Source: CAVQUE01 sp046290435
GTDB lineage: Bacteria > Actinomycetota > Acidimicrobiia > Acidimicrobiales > UBA8592
Assembly: GCA_046290435.1 (NCBI GenBank)
Contig: JBKAGO010000036.1
Span: forward strand, 112,425-176,424
Direction of reading: 5' to 3'
Length of the DNA stretch: 64,000 nucleotides
Below are positions 53,434 through 62,735 of the stretch, piece by piece. The notes beneath the pieces were generated by a model. That model did not search any database. It saw only the letters and a list, made by a program, of their open reading frames with translations, and had not been told where the DNA came from. Made by a program: the position numbers and the translations under genes. Numbering within the stretch: the first letter of the stretch is position 1; every line of letters begins with the position of its first letter.

Positions 53434-54871
53434 CGGCGCGCTGGCGCAGCAGGTCGTTGACGACCTTGCCGTCGGCCTGGCCCCGGGTGGCCTTCATGAC
53501 CTTGCCCACGAAGAAGCCGCCGATCTTGGCGTCGCCCTCGCGGAACCGGGCCCACTCGTCGGGATGCTCGGCGATGAGGCCGTCGACCAACGTCTCGAGC
53601 TCGCTGGTGTCGACCGACTCGAACCCCAACGCATCCATCGCCGAGGCGACGTCGCCGCCGTGTTCGGCAAGATGGGCCAGCAGCGCCCGGGCCTGGTTGG
53701 ACGACACCTCGCCGCCGGCCTCCCGTGCGATCAGCGCTGCGAAGGCCTCGGCACCGAGCGCGCCCGGCCCCTCGACCAGGTTGTTGGCCAGGTGCTTCGC
53801 CACCGCACCGGCCGGGGCGCCGGCGTCGACGACACCGATGGCGTAGTCGTCGTCGCCACGCTCGACCACCAGCGCCGCGTCGGCGGCCTCGACGCCGAGC
53901 TCCACCAGACGGCGGCGTCGTGCCGCGGGCAACGTCGGCATCGCCGCATCGATGGCGGCGATGGCCTCGGGCGTCGGCACCACCGGCAACAGGTCCGGCT
54001 CGGCGAAGTAGCGGTAGTCGTCCGCGTCCTCCTTGGAACGCCCCGACCGGGTGCGGCCGCCGGCCTCGTCCCAGTGACGGGTCTCCTGACGGGGCGCATC
54101 GCCGGCCTCGTAGAGCCCGATGTGGCGCTTGGCCTCGTATTCGATGGCACGGCCGATGGAGCGCACCGAGTTGACGTTCTTGATCTCACAGCGCGTGCGC
54201 AGCTCGTCGCTGCCCCGGGGGCGCACCGACACGTTGGCGTCGACACGCATCGAGCCCTCCTCCATCTTGGCGTCGGAGGTGCCGGTGGCCAGCAGGATGT
54301 CGCGCAGCTCGGTGACGTAGGCCTTGGCCTGGTCGATGGTGGCGATGTCGGGACCGCTGACGATCTCGACCAGCGGCACCCCGGCCCGGTTGTAGTCGAC
54401 GAGGGAGTGGCTGGCGCTGCTGATGCGGCCGTCGCCCCCGATGTGGGTGGACTTGCCGGTGTCCTCTTCGATGTGGGCCCGCTCGATACGGATCACCGTG
54501 CCGTCGGGCAGCTCGAGCGACCCCTCGACGTTGGTGGGCTGGTCGTACTGGGTGACCTGATAGTCCTTGGGCATGTCCGGATAGAAGTAGTTCTTCCGGG
54601 CGAAGATCGACCCCTGCACCGCACAACCCAGGGCCCGACCGAGGGTCATGGCCAGCTCGACGGCGCGCTCGTTGATGACCGGCAGCGAACCGGGCAGACC
54701 GAGGCACACCGGGCAGACGTTGGTGTTGGGCTCGTCGCCGAACAGGTTGGGGCAGCCGCAGAACAGCTTGGTGGCGGTGTGGAGCTCGCAGTGGACCTCG
54801 AGACCGACTACCAGCTCCCATTCGTCGGGCAGTGCGGGTTCGTGGGCCCGGATGGTCTCGTCGACGCTCAC
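53426..54871 (-). CDS. gatB: Aspartyl/glutamyl-tRNA amidotransferase subunit B
   Basis: 481 residues. Binds the mischarged tRNA and activates the acyl group for amidation. Marks: GLEVHCELHTATKLFCGCPN with NVCPVCLGLPGSLPVIN (Cys4 zinc site), DMPKDYQVTQYDQP, VDYNRAGVPLVEIVS, and the C-terminal YqeY-like domain (FFVGKVMKATRGQADGK). GTG start; overlaps gatA stop (GTGA). Confidence 0.97.
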   Translation of the reverse strand: MSVDETIRAHEPALPDEWELVVGLEVHCELHTATKLFCGCPNLFGDEPNTNVCPVCLGLPGSLPVINERAVELAMTLGRALGCAVQGSIFARKNYFYPDMPKDYQVTQYDQPTNVEGSLELPDGTVIRIERAHIEEDTGKSTHIGGDGRISSASHSLVDYNRAGVPLVEIVSGPDIATIDQAKAYVTELRDILLATGTSDAKMEEGSMRVDANVSVRPRGSDELRTRCEIKNVNSVRSIGRAIEYEAKRHIGLYEAGDAPRQETRHWDEAGGRTRSGRSKEDADDYRYFAEPDLLPVVPTPEAIAAIDAAMPTLPAARRRRLVELGVEAADAALVVERGDDDYAIGVVDAGAPAGAVAKHLANNLVEGPGALGAEAFAALIAREAGGEVSSNQARALLAHLAEHGGDVASAMDALGFESVDTSELETLVDGLIAEHPDEWARFREGDAKIGGFFVGKVMKATRGQADGKVVNDLLRQRADA

Positions 54872-56367
54872 GATGTCGCCTCCTCGCCGGCCGTGCCGGC
54901 CGCCATGGCGTTCTCGAGCACGGCCGCCACCCGGTACATCGCAGCATCGCCCATGGCCGGGGCCAGGATCTGAACCCCGATGGGCAGTCCGTCGTCACCG
55001 GCGCCGAAGGGCACCGAGATCGCCGGGTGCCCCGCCAGGTTCGACGGGATGGTGCACACGTCGTTGAGGTACATGGTCATCGGGTCGGCGGTCTTGTCGC
55101 CGAACGCGAACGCGGTGCACGGCGACGTGGGGCTCAGCAGGACGTCGACGTCGGCGTACACCCGGGCGAAGTCGTCGGCGATCAGGGTCCGGACCCGTTG
55201 CGCCTTGCCGTAGTACGCGTCGTAGTAGCCCGCCGACAGCGCGTAGGTGCCCAACATGATGCGGCGCTTGACCTCGTCGCCGAAGCCGGCGGTACGGGTG
55301 GCGGTGTTCATCTCGGCGACGTCGGCGCCGTCGACCCGCAGGCCGTAACGCACCCCGTCGTAGCGGCTCAGGTTGCTCGACGCCTCGGCCGGCGCCACCA
55401 GGTAGTAGGCCGACAGGCCGTAGATGGCCGACGGGACCGACACCTCGCTGACGATCGCGCCGGCGGCCGCCAGCGCATCGGCGGCGGCGCGGGTACGGGC
55501 CAGCACATCGGCGGCGATGCCCTCGATGGGGGCGGCTCCCCCGCCGGTCATCTCGGCGATGATCCCGACCCGTAGGCCCTCGATGCCCGTGCCCACGGCG
55601 TCGGTGGCGGCGTCGAGCTGGTGGGGGATGCTGGTGGAATCGCGGGGGTCGTGGCCGGCGATGACGTCGTGCAGCAGCGCCGCGTCGGCGACGGTGTGGG
55701 CGAACGGGCCGATCTGGTCGAGCGAGCTGGCGAAGGCCACGAGCCCGTAGCGGCTGACCGCCCCGTAGGTGGGCTTGGCGCCGACCACACCACACAGCGC
55801 GGCGGGCTGGCGGATGGAGCCACCCGTGTCGCTGCCGAGCGCCACCGCAGCGAAACCCGCGGCGACCGCAGCCGAACTGCCACCGCTGGAGCCGCCGGGG
55901 ACCCGGTCGAGGTCGTGGGGGTTGCGGGTGGGCCCGAACGCGGAGTTCTCGGTGGAGCTGCCCATGGCGAACTCGTCCATGTTGGTCTTGCCGACGATGA
56001 CGGCGTCGGCGGCCCGGAGCCGCTCGACGACGGTGGCGTCGTAGGGCGGGCGCCACCCGTCGAGGATCCGCGACGAGCACGTGGTGGGGATGCCCCGCGT
56101 GCACAGGTTGTCCTTCAGCGCCACCGGGACGCCTGCGAGCGGACCGACAGACTCGCCCGCGGCGACCCGGGCGTCGATGGCATCGGCTGCGGCGCGGGCC
56201 TCGTCGGCCAGCACGGTGACGAAGGCATGAACCTGGTCGTCGTGGGCGGCGATGCGGGCCAGGTGCTCGTCGACGATACTGCGGGCACTGCGGCGCCCGG
56301 CCGCGACGTCGGCGGCGATGGCGACGGCGGTGTCGGCCGCCTGGGCGATGAACGCCGGGCCGGCCAT
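54868..56367 (-). CDS. gatA: Aspartyl/glutamyl-tRNA amidotransferase subunit A
   Basis: 499 residues. Amidase that releases ammonia from glutamine for tRNA amidation. Catalytic Ser-Ser-Lys: Lys in PVALKDNLCT (about residue 80), Ser in PGGSSGGSSAA and in GSDTGGSIRQPAALCG. ATG 56367 overlaps the gatC stop by one to four bases (ATGA), so the genes are coupled. Confidence 0.97.
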   Translation of the reverse strand: MAGPAFIAQAADTAVAIAADVAAGRRSARSIVDEHLARIAAHDDQVHAFVTVLADEARAAADAIDARVAAGESVGPLAGVPVALKDNLCTRGIPTTCSSRILDGWRPPYDATVVERLRAADAVIVGKTNMDEFAMGSSTENSAFGPTRNPHDLDRVPGGSSGGSSAAVAAGFAAVALGSDTGGSIRQPAALCGVVGAKPTYGAVSRYGLVAFASSLDQIGPFAHTVADAALLHDVIAGHDPRDSTSIPHQLDAATDAVGTGIEGLRVGIIAEMTGGGAAPIEGIAADVLARTRAAADALAAAGAIVSEVSVPSAIYGLSAYYLVAPAEASSNLSRYDGVRYGLRVDGADVAEMNTATRTAGFGDEVKRRIMLGTYALSAGYYDAYYGKAQRVRTLIADDFARVYADVDVLLSPTSPCTAFAFGDKTADPMTMYLNDVCTIPSNLAGHPAISVPFGAGDDGLPIGVQILAPAMGDAAMYRVAAVLENAMAAGTAGEEATS

Positions 56368-56711
56368 CAGGGCTCCTCGCCGAGGATGCGCGGGACCCGG
56401 AAGCGGCCCTCCTCGGGTGCGGGCGCCTGGGCGAGGACCTCGTCGCGGTCGAGGCTCGGGACGACCACGTCGGGTCGTGCGACGTTGACCAGGGCGATCG
56501 GGTGGGCCATAGGCTCGATGTCGCCGATGTCGAGGGCCTCGACGTCGGCGGCATGGTCCAAGATGTCGTCGAGCTGGTGGGTGAAGCGTTCGAGCTCGTC
56601 GTCGGTGAGCGCCAGCCGGGCCAGGCGGGCCACAGCCGCCACCTCGGCGGCAGAGATACGCGACGTGCCACCGGCGGGCGCGTCGGAGGTTGGCGCATCG
56701 GGGTCGGGCAT
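56367..56711 (-). CDS. gatC: Aspartyl/glutamyl-tRNA amidotransferase subunit C
   Basis: 114 residues. Small linking subunit of GatCAB: ISAAEVAAVARLARLALTDD and LDDILDHAADVEALDIGDI, ending with the typical FRVPRIL. Start ATG 56711; an upstream in-frame start adds 8 residues. First gene of the gatCAB set. Confidence 0.95.
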   Translation of the reverse strand: MPDPDAPTSDAPAGGTSRISAAEVAAVARLARLALTDDELERFTHQLDDILDHAADVEALDIGDIEPMAHPIALVNVARPDVVVPSLDRDEVLAQAPAPEEGRFRVPRILGEEP

Positions 56712-56828
56712 GAGAGCTGATGCTAACGCCGCCATGGGTGCCCCCGGCGAGCCCCCGAGGGGGCCGCCCGAAGGGGTCGCCCGCTGCGCGAGGCTCGGCG
56801 GGGCGGGCCCCGACTACGATCACCGCCG

Positions 56829-57248
56829 GTGAGCACCTACGAGTTCCTGAGTCCCGAATGGATCGATGCGGCCATCGCCCTGCGCGACGAATACGCCGAT
56901 CAGCTCCCCGAACCACCCGCAGTGGTCCGGATGAACCTCGTCATCACCGATGTCCCGCACGGGGAGACCCAGATCGCGGCATCGGTCGACACCGGCGACC
57001 ACGGTCTGCTGCCGGTGCTGGGGCACCTCGAGAACCCCGAGCTCACCGTCACCCTCGAATACGACGTGGCCAAGGCCCTGTTCGTCGGCCAGGACCCCGA
57101 GGCCGTCGGCCAGGCGTTCTTCGGCGGCCGCATCCGCATCGACGGCGACATGAGCCGCATCTTCCTGCTGCAGTCGTTCCAGCCCACCGAGGATCAGAAG
57201 GCCCTCGCCGACGAGGTCAACGCCCGCCTCCTCGCCATGACCGCCTGA
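56829..57248 (+). CDS. SCP2-like sterol-carrier-domain protein
   Basis: 139 residues from GTG 56829. One SCP2-type lipid-binding fold (LTVTLEYDVAKALFVGQDPE, FFGGRIRIDGDMSRIFLLQ). Likely binds a hydrophobic ligand such as acyl-CoA in the cytoplasm. It is divergent from gatC. Ligand unknown. Confidence 0.8.
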   Translation: MSTYEFLSPEWIDAAIALRDEYADQLPEPPAVVRMNLVITDVPHGETQIAASVDTGDHGLLPVLGHLENPELTVTLEYDVAKALFVGQDPEAVGQAFFGGRIRIDGDMSRIFLLQSFQPTEDQKALADEVNARLLAMTA

Positions 57249-57273
57249 GGCGACGCAGGGGCGGCCCCGCCGC

Positions 57274-57966
57274 TCAACCCAGGGCCAGGTCGACGGCGGT
57301 CTCTGCGTGGATCCGGGCGGTCGGGAACCAGGCGGCGTCGACGTCGTCGGGACCGACGAGCAGCTCGATCTCGGTGCATCCGGCGATCACGCCCGTCGCT
57401 CCCCGGTCCACCAACTCGGCGATGACGTCGACGTAGGCAGACCGGGACTCCGGCCGGATGACGCCGCGCACCAGCTCGTCGTAGATGACGTCGTGGACGA
57501 TCGTGCGCCCGGCGTCGTCGGGCACGACGACCTCGAGGCCCATGCGCTCGAGCCGGGACCGGTAGAAGTCCTGTTCCATCGTGTAGCGGGTGCCCAGCAG
57601 CGCCACGGTCTCCACATCTGCGGCGACGACGGCACGTCCGGTGGCGTCGGCCAGGTGCACGAAGCGGGCGTGATCGAGGGCAGCCTCGATGGCGTCGGCC
57701 ACCACGTGCATCGTGTTGGTGCACAGCAGGATCAACTCGGCTCCGCAGCGTTCGAGCAGGGCGGCGTCGGCGGCCAACAGCGCCCCGGCACCTTCCCAGT
57801 CGCCGGCCTCCTGGAGGGCCTCGATGGCCGCGAAGTCGTAGCTGCGGACGATCAGATCGGCCGAGTGCGTTCCCCCGACACGGGCCCGCACCCCCTGGTT
57901 GATGATGCGCTCGTACTCGATCGAGCTCTCCCAGCTCATCCCGCCCAGCAACCCGATCCGTTTCAT
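57274..57966 (-). CDS. Aspartate/glutamate racemase family protein
   Basis: 230 residues from ATG 57966. Two catalytic cysteines: LLCTNTMH (about residue 82) and IAGCTEIELL (about residue 195). The N-terminal KRIGLLGGMSWESSIEYER is typical of the YgeA/Asp racemase branch. Makes or removes D-amino acids. An upstream ATG at 58020 is in frame but less likely. Convergent with the SCP2-like gene. Confidence 0.9.
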   Translation of the reverse strand: MKRIGLLGGMSWESSIEYERIINQGVRARVGGTHSADLIVRSYDFAAIEALQEAGDWEGAGALLAADAALLERCGAELILLCTNTMHVVADAIEAALDHARFVHLADATGRAVVAADVETVALLGTRYTMEQDFYRSRLERMGLEVVVPDDAGRTIVHDVIYDELVRGVIRPESRSAYVDVIAELVDRGATGVIAGCTEIELLVGPDDVDAAWFPTARIHAETAVDLALG

Positions 57967-58061
57967 GGCCGCGCACCTTAGGGGGCTGGGCGGCTGGGCC
58001 GTGTCGACAGCGCTGTTCACCTCCCGTTCACGCAGGCGACGACTGGGGTACGGTCGCAGGC

Positions 58062-59477
58062 TTGACCACGACGGCCCGCTCCGCCCTCCCCGCCATCACC
58101 CGGCGGGCATGGTTGGTTCTCGCGCTCACCAGCGTCGGTCAGATGCTCACCACCTTCGCCGGGTCGGCCCTCAACGTCGGCTTCCCCGTCATCAGCGCGG
58201 ACCTCGACGTCGAGCGGACGACGCTCGCCTGGACCATCTCTGGCTACGCCATCGCCGCCGCGGCACTCCTGCTCGCTGCCGGCCGGGCAGCCGACCGCAT
58301 CGGCGGGCGACGGGTGTTCCTCGGCGGCCTGGGCCTGTTCACCCTCGGGTCGGTCCTGTGTGCGCTGACCCCGAACGTCGGCGTCCTCATCGGCGCCCGG
58401 GTCCTGCAGGGCATGGGCAGCGCCGCCATGATCCCGAGTTCGCTGTCCATCGCGCTGCACGAGTTTCCCCGCGAACGCCGATCGTTCGCCGTCGCGATCT
58501 GGGGCGCGGTCGCCGCGATCGCCGGGGCCTCCGGTGCACCCCTCGGGGCGCTGCTGATCGAGCTGGGTGACTGGCGGTTCGTGTTCGTACTCCTCGCCGT
58601 GCTGGGTCTGGCCACCATGGCGGCCAGCGTGCGCTATCTGCGCGATCCGCCGCTGCGTCCGTCAACCGGTCGGGTCGACCTCGTCAGCGGCCCGCTCGCC
58701 TCGGCGGCGGTCGGGCTGGTCATCGCCGCTCTGCTCCAGAGCGACAACTGGGGATGGACCGACCGCCGGGTCCTGGCAGCGCTGGCTGTGGCGCCGGTAT
58801 TGCTCGCCATCGTCGTCGTGCGGTCGCGCACCCACCCGAACCCGCTGGTGGACCTGCGCCTGTTCCGCCACCGCAGCTTCGTCGTGGCGTCGTCGATGAC
58901 GACCGTCTACAACGCGGCCACGGGCGGGTACTGGCTGGCCGCACCGCTGTTCCTGCAGACGGTGTGGGGCTGGAGCGTGCTGGCATCGGGCCTCGCCATC
59001 GCACCGGGCCCGCTGGTGCACCTGACCACCGCACGCTGGATGGGCCACCTGGCCGAAGCGGGATACCACCGCCTGCTCATGATCGGCGGCACCGCACTGA
59101 CGGCCGCCGGGATCGGCAGCCTGGCGTTGTTCGTCACCGAGACCTCGAACTACTGGACCACCATCCTGCCCGCTGCGCTGGTGACCGGCCTCGGCGGCGC
59201 CATGGCCTGGCCGACGTTCACGTCGGCGGCGCTGCTGGACATCCCCGCCGACCAGTACGGCGAGGCCAACGGCGTCAACCTCACGATGCGCCAGCTCGGC
59301 GGCGCCATGGGGATCGCCGTGGTCATCACTGTCATCGGCAACCGCAGCGACGCCCAGCTGTCGTCGTTTCATGCCGCCTGGACGCTGCTGGCCGTCGCGC
59401 TGCTCATTGCGAGCGCGCTCCTGGCCTGGGCGTATCCCCGCCGCCGCGACGATCCCGACCGCACGCGGCTCGTCTGA
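58062..59477 (+). CDS. DHA2 family MFS exporter (14 helices)
   Basis: 471 residues from TTG 58062. N-terminal DHA2 pattern: FAGSALNVGFPVISADLDVE, LAWTISGYAIAAAALLLAAG and GRAADRIGGRRVFLGGLG, with a later MGSAAMIPSSLSI. Proton-driven drug or metabolite exporter of the EmrB/QacA type. Convergent with the kinase gene. Confidence 0.88.
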   Translation: MTTTARSALPAITRRAWLVLALTSVGQMLTTFAGSALNVGFPVISADLDVERTTLAWTISGYAIAAAALLLAAGRAADRIGGRRVFLGGLGLFTLGSVLCALTPNVGVLIGARVLQGMGSAAMIPSSLSIALHEFPRERRSFAVAIWGAVAAIAGASGAPLGALLIELGDWRFVFVLLAVLGLATMAASVRYLRDPPLRPSTGRVDLVSGPLASAAVGLVIAALLQSDNWGWTDRRVLAALAVAPVLLAIVVVRSRTHPNPLVDLRLFRHRSFVVASSMTTVYNAATGGYWLAAPLFLQTVWGWSVLASGLAIAPGPLVHLTTARWMGHLAEAGYHRLLMIGGTALTAAGIGSLALFVTETSNYWTTILPAALVTGLGGAMAWPTFTSAALLDIPADQYGEANGVNLTMRQLGGAMGIAVVITVIGNRSDAQLSSFHAAWTLLAVALLIASALLAWAYPRRRDDPDRTRLV

Positions 59478-59507
59478 TCGTCCCGCAGTTCGTGGGGCGG
59501 CGCGACG

Positions 59508-61415
59508 TCAGCCGAACTCGCTGGTGACGATGCGGACGGGGAAGCCGAAGTCGACGGTGGTCCCCGCCGCCGGATCGGTGGCGATGACGCTGGTGTCGGG
59601 CGGTCCGTCGGTGTCGCCGATGGTGAGCCCCGCATTGCGCAGCGCTGCGGCGGCCGACGGTACGTCGAGGCCGATCACATCAGGGATGACGACGGGTTCG
59701 GGACCGAGCGAGACGGTGAGATCCACCGCAGAGTCTCGCGGCACCCGTCGCCCCGGGTTCGGCGAGACGGCGATGACGATGCCGGCGGGGACGGCGTTGT
59801 CGAAGGCCTCGAGCCGGTTGGCCTGCAGCGACTGGGAGGCCAACTGGGCCTGGGCCTCCTCGAAGGTCAGGCCGATGAGCGTCTCGGGGATCTGGCGCGG
59901 CCGGGGACCACGCGACACGACGAGATCGACCGCCTCGCCGGTGGGGAGCTCGGTGTCGGCGGTGGCGACCTCGACGACGACACCCGGAAGGGCCTGCTCG
60001 TCGAAGCGTTCCTCGGTGGCACCGAGCTCGAGGCCGGCGCCCATCAGGAACGCCTCGGCCTCCTCGAGGGTGAGCCCCACGAGGTTGGTGGGGACGGGCC
60101 TGAGCTCGTTGCCCTGTGACACGAAGTATTCGATGACGGCGTCCTGTTCGAGCTCGGTCCCCGCCGGCGGGTCGGTGGACACGATGGTGCCGGGCACGCT
60201 GTCGTCGAGGCGCACCAGGGCCTCGTCGAGCACCCAGAAGTCGCCGACCTGGGTCCGGAACTCCGCAGGGGTGAGGCCGACGGCGTCGGGTACCAGATCG
60301 GTGGCCACCTCGGTGCTGTCGAGCGCAAGCCAGGTCCCGACCCCGGCTCCCGCCAGCACCACCAGCGCGAGGAGCACCAGGGGCCACCGTCGCCGACGCC
60401 TGTCGTCGCCGGCCCGGCCGGTCGTCGCGGGCTCCGGGTCGCGACGCCGGCGACGCCGCCGGTCCTCGACGTCGGGCTCCGCGACCTCGGGCGCATCGGT
60501 GGCGCCGACGAGCATGGTCTGATCGCGGTTCGACGCGGCGATGGGGTCGAAGGCGATCGCGCCGACCAACGGCAGCGGCTCGGGACGCGGCATGTTCTCC
60601 GCAGCAGCCATGAGCGCGACGCTGAGCTCACCGGCAGCGGGGCGCTGCGCCGGATCGACCGCGCAGGCCCGCCCGACCGGCCCCCGCAACGCACCCAGGG
60701 CACCGTCGAGCGCGACCTCGGTGTCGACGCGGGCCATGAGCGTGGCGATGGGAGTGTCGGCGTCGAAGGGCAACTCGCCCGTGACGGCCTCGATGAGCAC
60801 CAGGCCGAGCGAGTAGACATCGCTGGCCGGCTCGACCCGCTTGCCCTGGGCCTGTTCGGGCGAGGCGTAGCGGACGGTGCCGACCAGCTGCCCGCTGGGT
60901 TCGGTGGCCGACGCCTCGGCCAGGGCCTTGGCCAGGCCGAAGTCCGCGATCCGGACGTGGCCGTCGCCGTCGAAGAGGATGTTGGCCGGCTTGATGTCGC
61001 GCTGGACGACCCCACGGCGGTGCGCGAAATCGAGACCGCGGCTGGCTTCGAGGCCGATGAGCAGCGCCTGCGACGGGGTGATGGTGCCCTTGGCGTCGAG
61101 CATCGAACGGAGGCTCCCGCCCGAGAGGTACTCGGTGACGATGTAGGGCACCTCGTCCTCGCCCCAGTCGAACACCGACACGATGTGCTGATGGGTCAGC
61201 CCCGCAGCGACCTGGGCCTCGGCCCGGAAGCGCCGCAGGAAGACCTCGTCGTCGGCGAGATGGCGGTGCAGCACCTTGACCGCCACCTGGCGGCGCAGCT
61301 GGGTGTCGTCGGCGAGGTAGACCTCGCCGCTCGAACCGATGCCGATGAGCGCGACGAGCCGGTACCTGCCGCCGAGTACACGGCCGATGTGATCTGGGCC
61401 TCCGGACTCCGACAT
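59508..61415 (-). CDS. PASTA-domain serine/threonine protein kinase (PknB-like)
   Basis: 635 residues. Kinase domain, about residues 15-290: IGIGSSGEVY, ATP lysine K47 in VAVKVLH, catalytic loop VQRDIKPAN (138-145; His of HRD replaced by Gln) and DFG at 158-160. A juxtamembrane Arg-rich stretch, one helix (WPLVLLALVVLAGAGVGTWL, about 345-365), then four extracytoplasmic PASTA repeats (for example IPDVIGLDVPSAAAALRNAG). Such kinases sense peptidoglycan fragments. I start at ATG 61415; ATG 61442 is alternative. The unusual QRD is noted as a finding. Confidence 0.93.
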   Translation of the reverse strand: MSESGGPDHIGRVLGGRYRLVALIGIGSSGEVYLADDTQLRRQVAVKVLHRHLADDEVFLRRFRAEAQVAAGLTHQHIVSVFDWGEDEVPYIVTEYLSGGSLRSMLDAKGTITPSQALLIGLEASRGLDFAHRRGVVQRDIKPANILFDGDGHVRIADFGLAKALAEASATEPSGQLVGTVRYASPEQAQGKRVEPASDVYSLGLVLIEAVTGELPFDADTPIATLMARVDTEVALDGALGALRGPVGRACAVDPAQRPAAGELSVALMAAAENMPRPEPLPLVGAIAFDPIAASNRDQTMLVGATDAPEVAEPDVEDRRRRRRRDPEPATTGRAGDDRRRRRWPLVLLALVVLAGAGVGTWLALDSTEVATDLVPDAVGLTPAEFRTQVGDFWVLDEALVRLDDSVPGTIVSTDPPAGTELEQDAVIEYFVSQGNELRPVPTNLVGLTLEEAEAFLMGAGLELGATEERFDEQALPGVVVEVATADTELPTGEAVDLVVSRGPRPRQIPETLIGLTFEEAQAQLASQSLQANRLEAFDNAVPAGIVIAVSPNPGRRVPRDSAVDLTVSLGPEPVVIPDVIGLDVPSAAAALRNAGLTIGDTDGPPDTSVIATDPAAGTTVDFGFPVRIVTSEFG

Positions 61416-61556
61416 CGCCACGATGGTAGGGGCCACGGGCACGTCATCTGTGCCATTGCCACGATCGGGTCCGCTGCGCCGTCCGCCGGGACCTGGTGGG
61501 TGTGTCCCGAGCCACCCGACCGTGGACCGACCCCGTGCACGGTGCAGACTGGAGTC

Positions 61557-62051
61557 ATGTCCGTGCTCGACCGTTTCAGTACCGCCCAGCGACGTGCCAT
61601 CGAACGCTCGGTCCCATGGTTGTTGGCCGTGGCCGGGGCGGCGCTGTTCATCATCGGTTTCGCCATCACGACCACCGGTGAACCCGACCAGACGATCGTC
61701 ACGTCGAACCCCGCCATCGAAGAACTCATCCCGGCGCCCGGGTCCGAGGTGCTGAGCCAGTCACAGGTGGGCATCGACCTCGTCGCCGGTTACACCGCCC
61801 AGCTCTTCATCAACGGCACGCCGATTCCCCTCGACGAGGTCAACGTCCTGCGCGACGTCGACGACCCCCAGACCAGCGCCGACCAGGCGGCCACGTTCGA
61901 CACGACGCTGAACCGCTTCCTCTACCAGCCCCTGACAGGTCGAGCCGTGCCCGAACTGGTGGGCGGCGAGAACTGCGCCGTGGCGGAGTTCTGGCCCATC
62001 GCCGACCCCGAGGCCGTCGAACGCGTCGAATGGTGCTTCGCTGCCCTCTGA
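61557..62051 (+). CDS. Hypothetical membrane-anchored protein
   Basis: 164 residues. One membrane helix (residues 20-41, PWLLAVAGAALFIIGFAITTT), then an extracytoplasmic domain with two cysteines (GGENCAVAEFWP, RVEWCFAAL) near the C-terminus that could form a disulfide. Unrecognised. ATG 61557 is preceded by GGAG. Divergent from the PASTA kinase gene, so a shared control region or common process is possible. Confidence 0.7.
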   Translation: MSVLDRFSTAQRRAIERSVPWLLAVAGAALFIIGFAITTTGEPDQTIVTSNPAIEELIPAPGSEVLSQSQVGIDLVAGYTAQLFINGTPIPLDEVNVLRDVDDPQTSADQAATFDTTLNRFLYQPLTGRAVPELVGGENCAVAEFWPIADPEAVERVEWCFAAL

Positions 62052-62081
62052 TGGACGGCGCCGACCGGAGCCGGCCCCGAG

Positions 62082-62735
62082 CTACGAGGTGATCCCCAGG
62101 AGTTCCAGCAACGCAGCGGCGGCGTCGAGGGGGTTCTCCCCCACCAACAGGGCCGTGATCCCGATCTCGGTGGCCGCGGCCACGTTGCCCGGGTGGTCGT
62201 CGAGGAAGACCGCCTGATCCGGCGAGAGCCCACCGAGGCGCTCGAGAGCCAGGGCGAAGATGGCCGGGTCGGGCTTGCGGAACCCCACCTCGCTCGAGTC
62301 GACGACGTCGTCGAAGAGGCCGTCGGGAAGCAGCCCCCGCCAACGCGACGAGAACTCGACGATGTTGTTCGACAGCACTGCGTTGCGGCGCCCCGAGGCC
62401 CGGACCTGTTCGACCACGGCGAACATGGCCTCGCGGTGGACGCCGCCGTCGATGCCGCCCATGGTGGCGAAGAACCCCTGCAGGTCGAAGCCTTCGATCC
62501 CGGCCTCGGCCGCAAGGCGGGTGACGTCGCGGGCGGCATCGGCCAGGCTGAGTTCGCCGCGCTCGAGGCGGTGCCAGGGGTGATCGCCGTCGTCGAGGTG
62601 ATAGCCGAGCACCAGGTCGACCAGCACGTCGCCGGTGGAGCCGAGGCCGGAGGCGTACTCGTCGAGGTGATGGAACGGCGACTGGGTGAAGACCCCGCCG
62701 AAGTCCCAGAGAACGGCTTCGATGCTGCTGGTCAT
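62082..62735 (-). CDS. HAD family hydrolase (subfamily IA)
   Basis: 217 residues. Motif I LWDFGGVFT (nucleophile Asp12, with Gly at the usual second Asp), NAVLSNNIVEFS, motif III Lys in GFRKPDPAIFALAL, and DDHPGNVAAA. The DFGG variant occurs in the haloacid-dehalogenase/epoxide-hydrolase-N branch. Substrate unknown. ATG overlaps the ligA stop (ATGA), so it is co-translated with ligA. Confidence 0.88.
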   Translation of the reverse strand: MTSSIEAVLWDFGGVFTQSPFHHLDEYASGLGSTGDVLVDLVLGYHLDDGDHPWHRLERGELSLADAARDVTRLAAEAGIEGFDLQGFFATMGGIDGGVHREAMFAVVEQVRASGRRNAVLSNNIVEFSSRWRGLLPDGLFDDVVDSSEVGFRKPDPAIFALALERLGGLSPDQAVFLDDHPGNVAAATEIGITALLVGENPLDAAAALLELLGITS

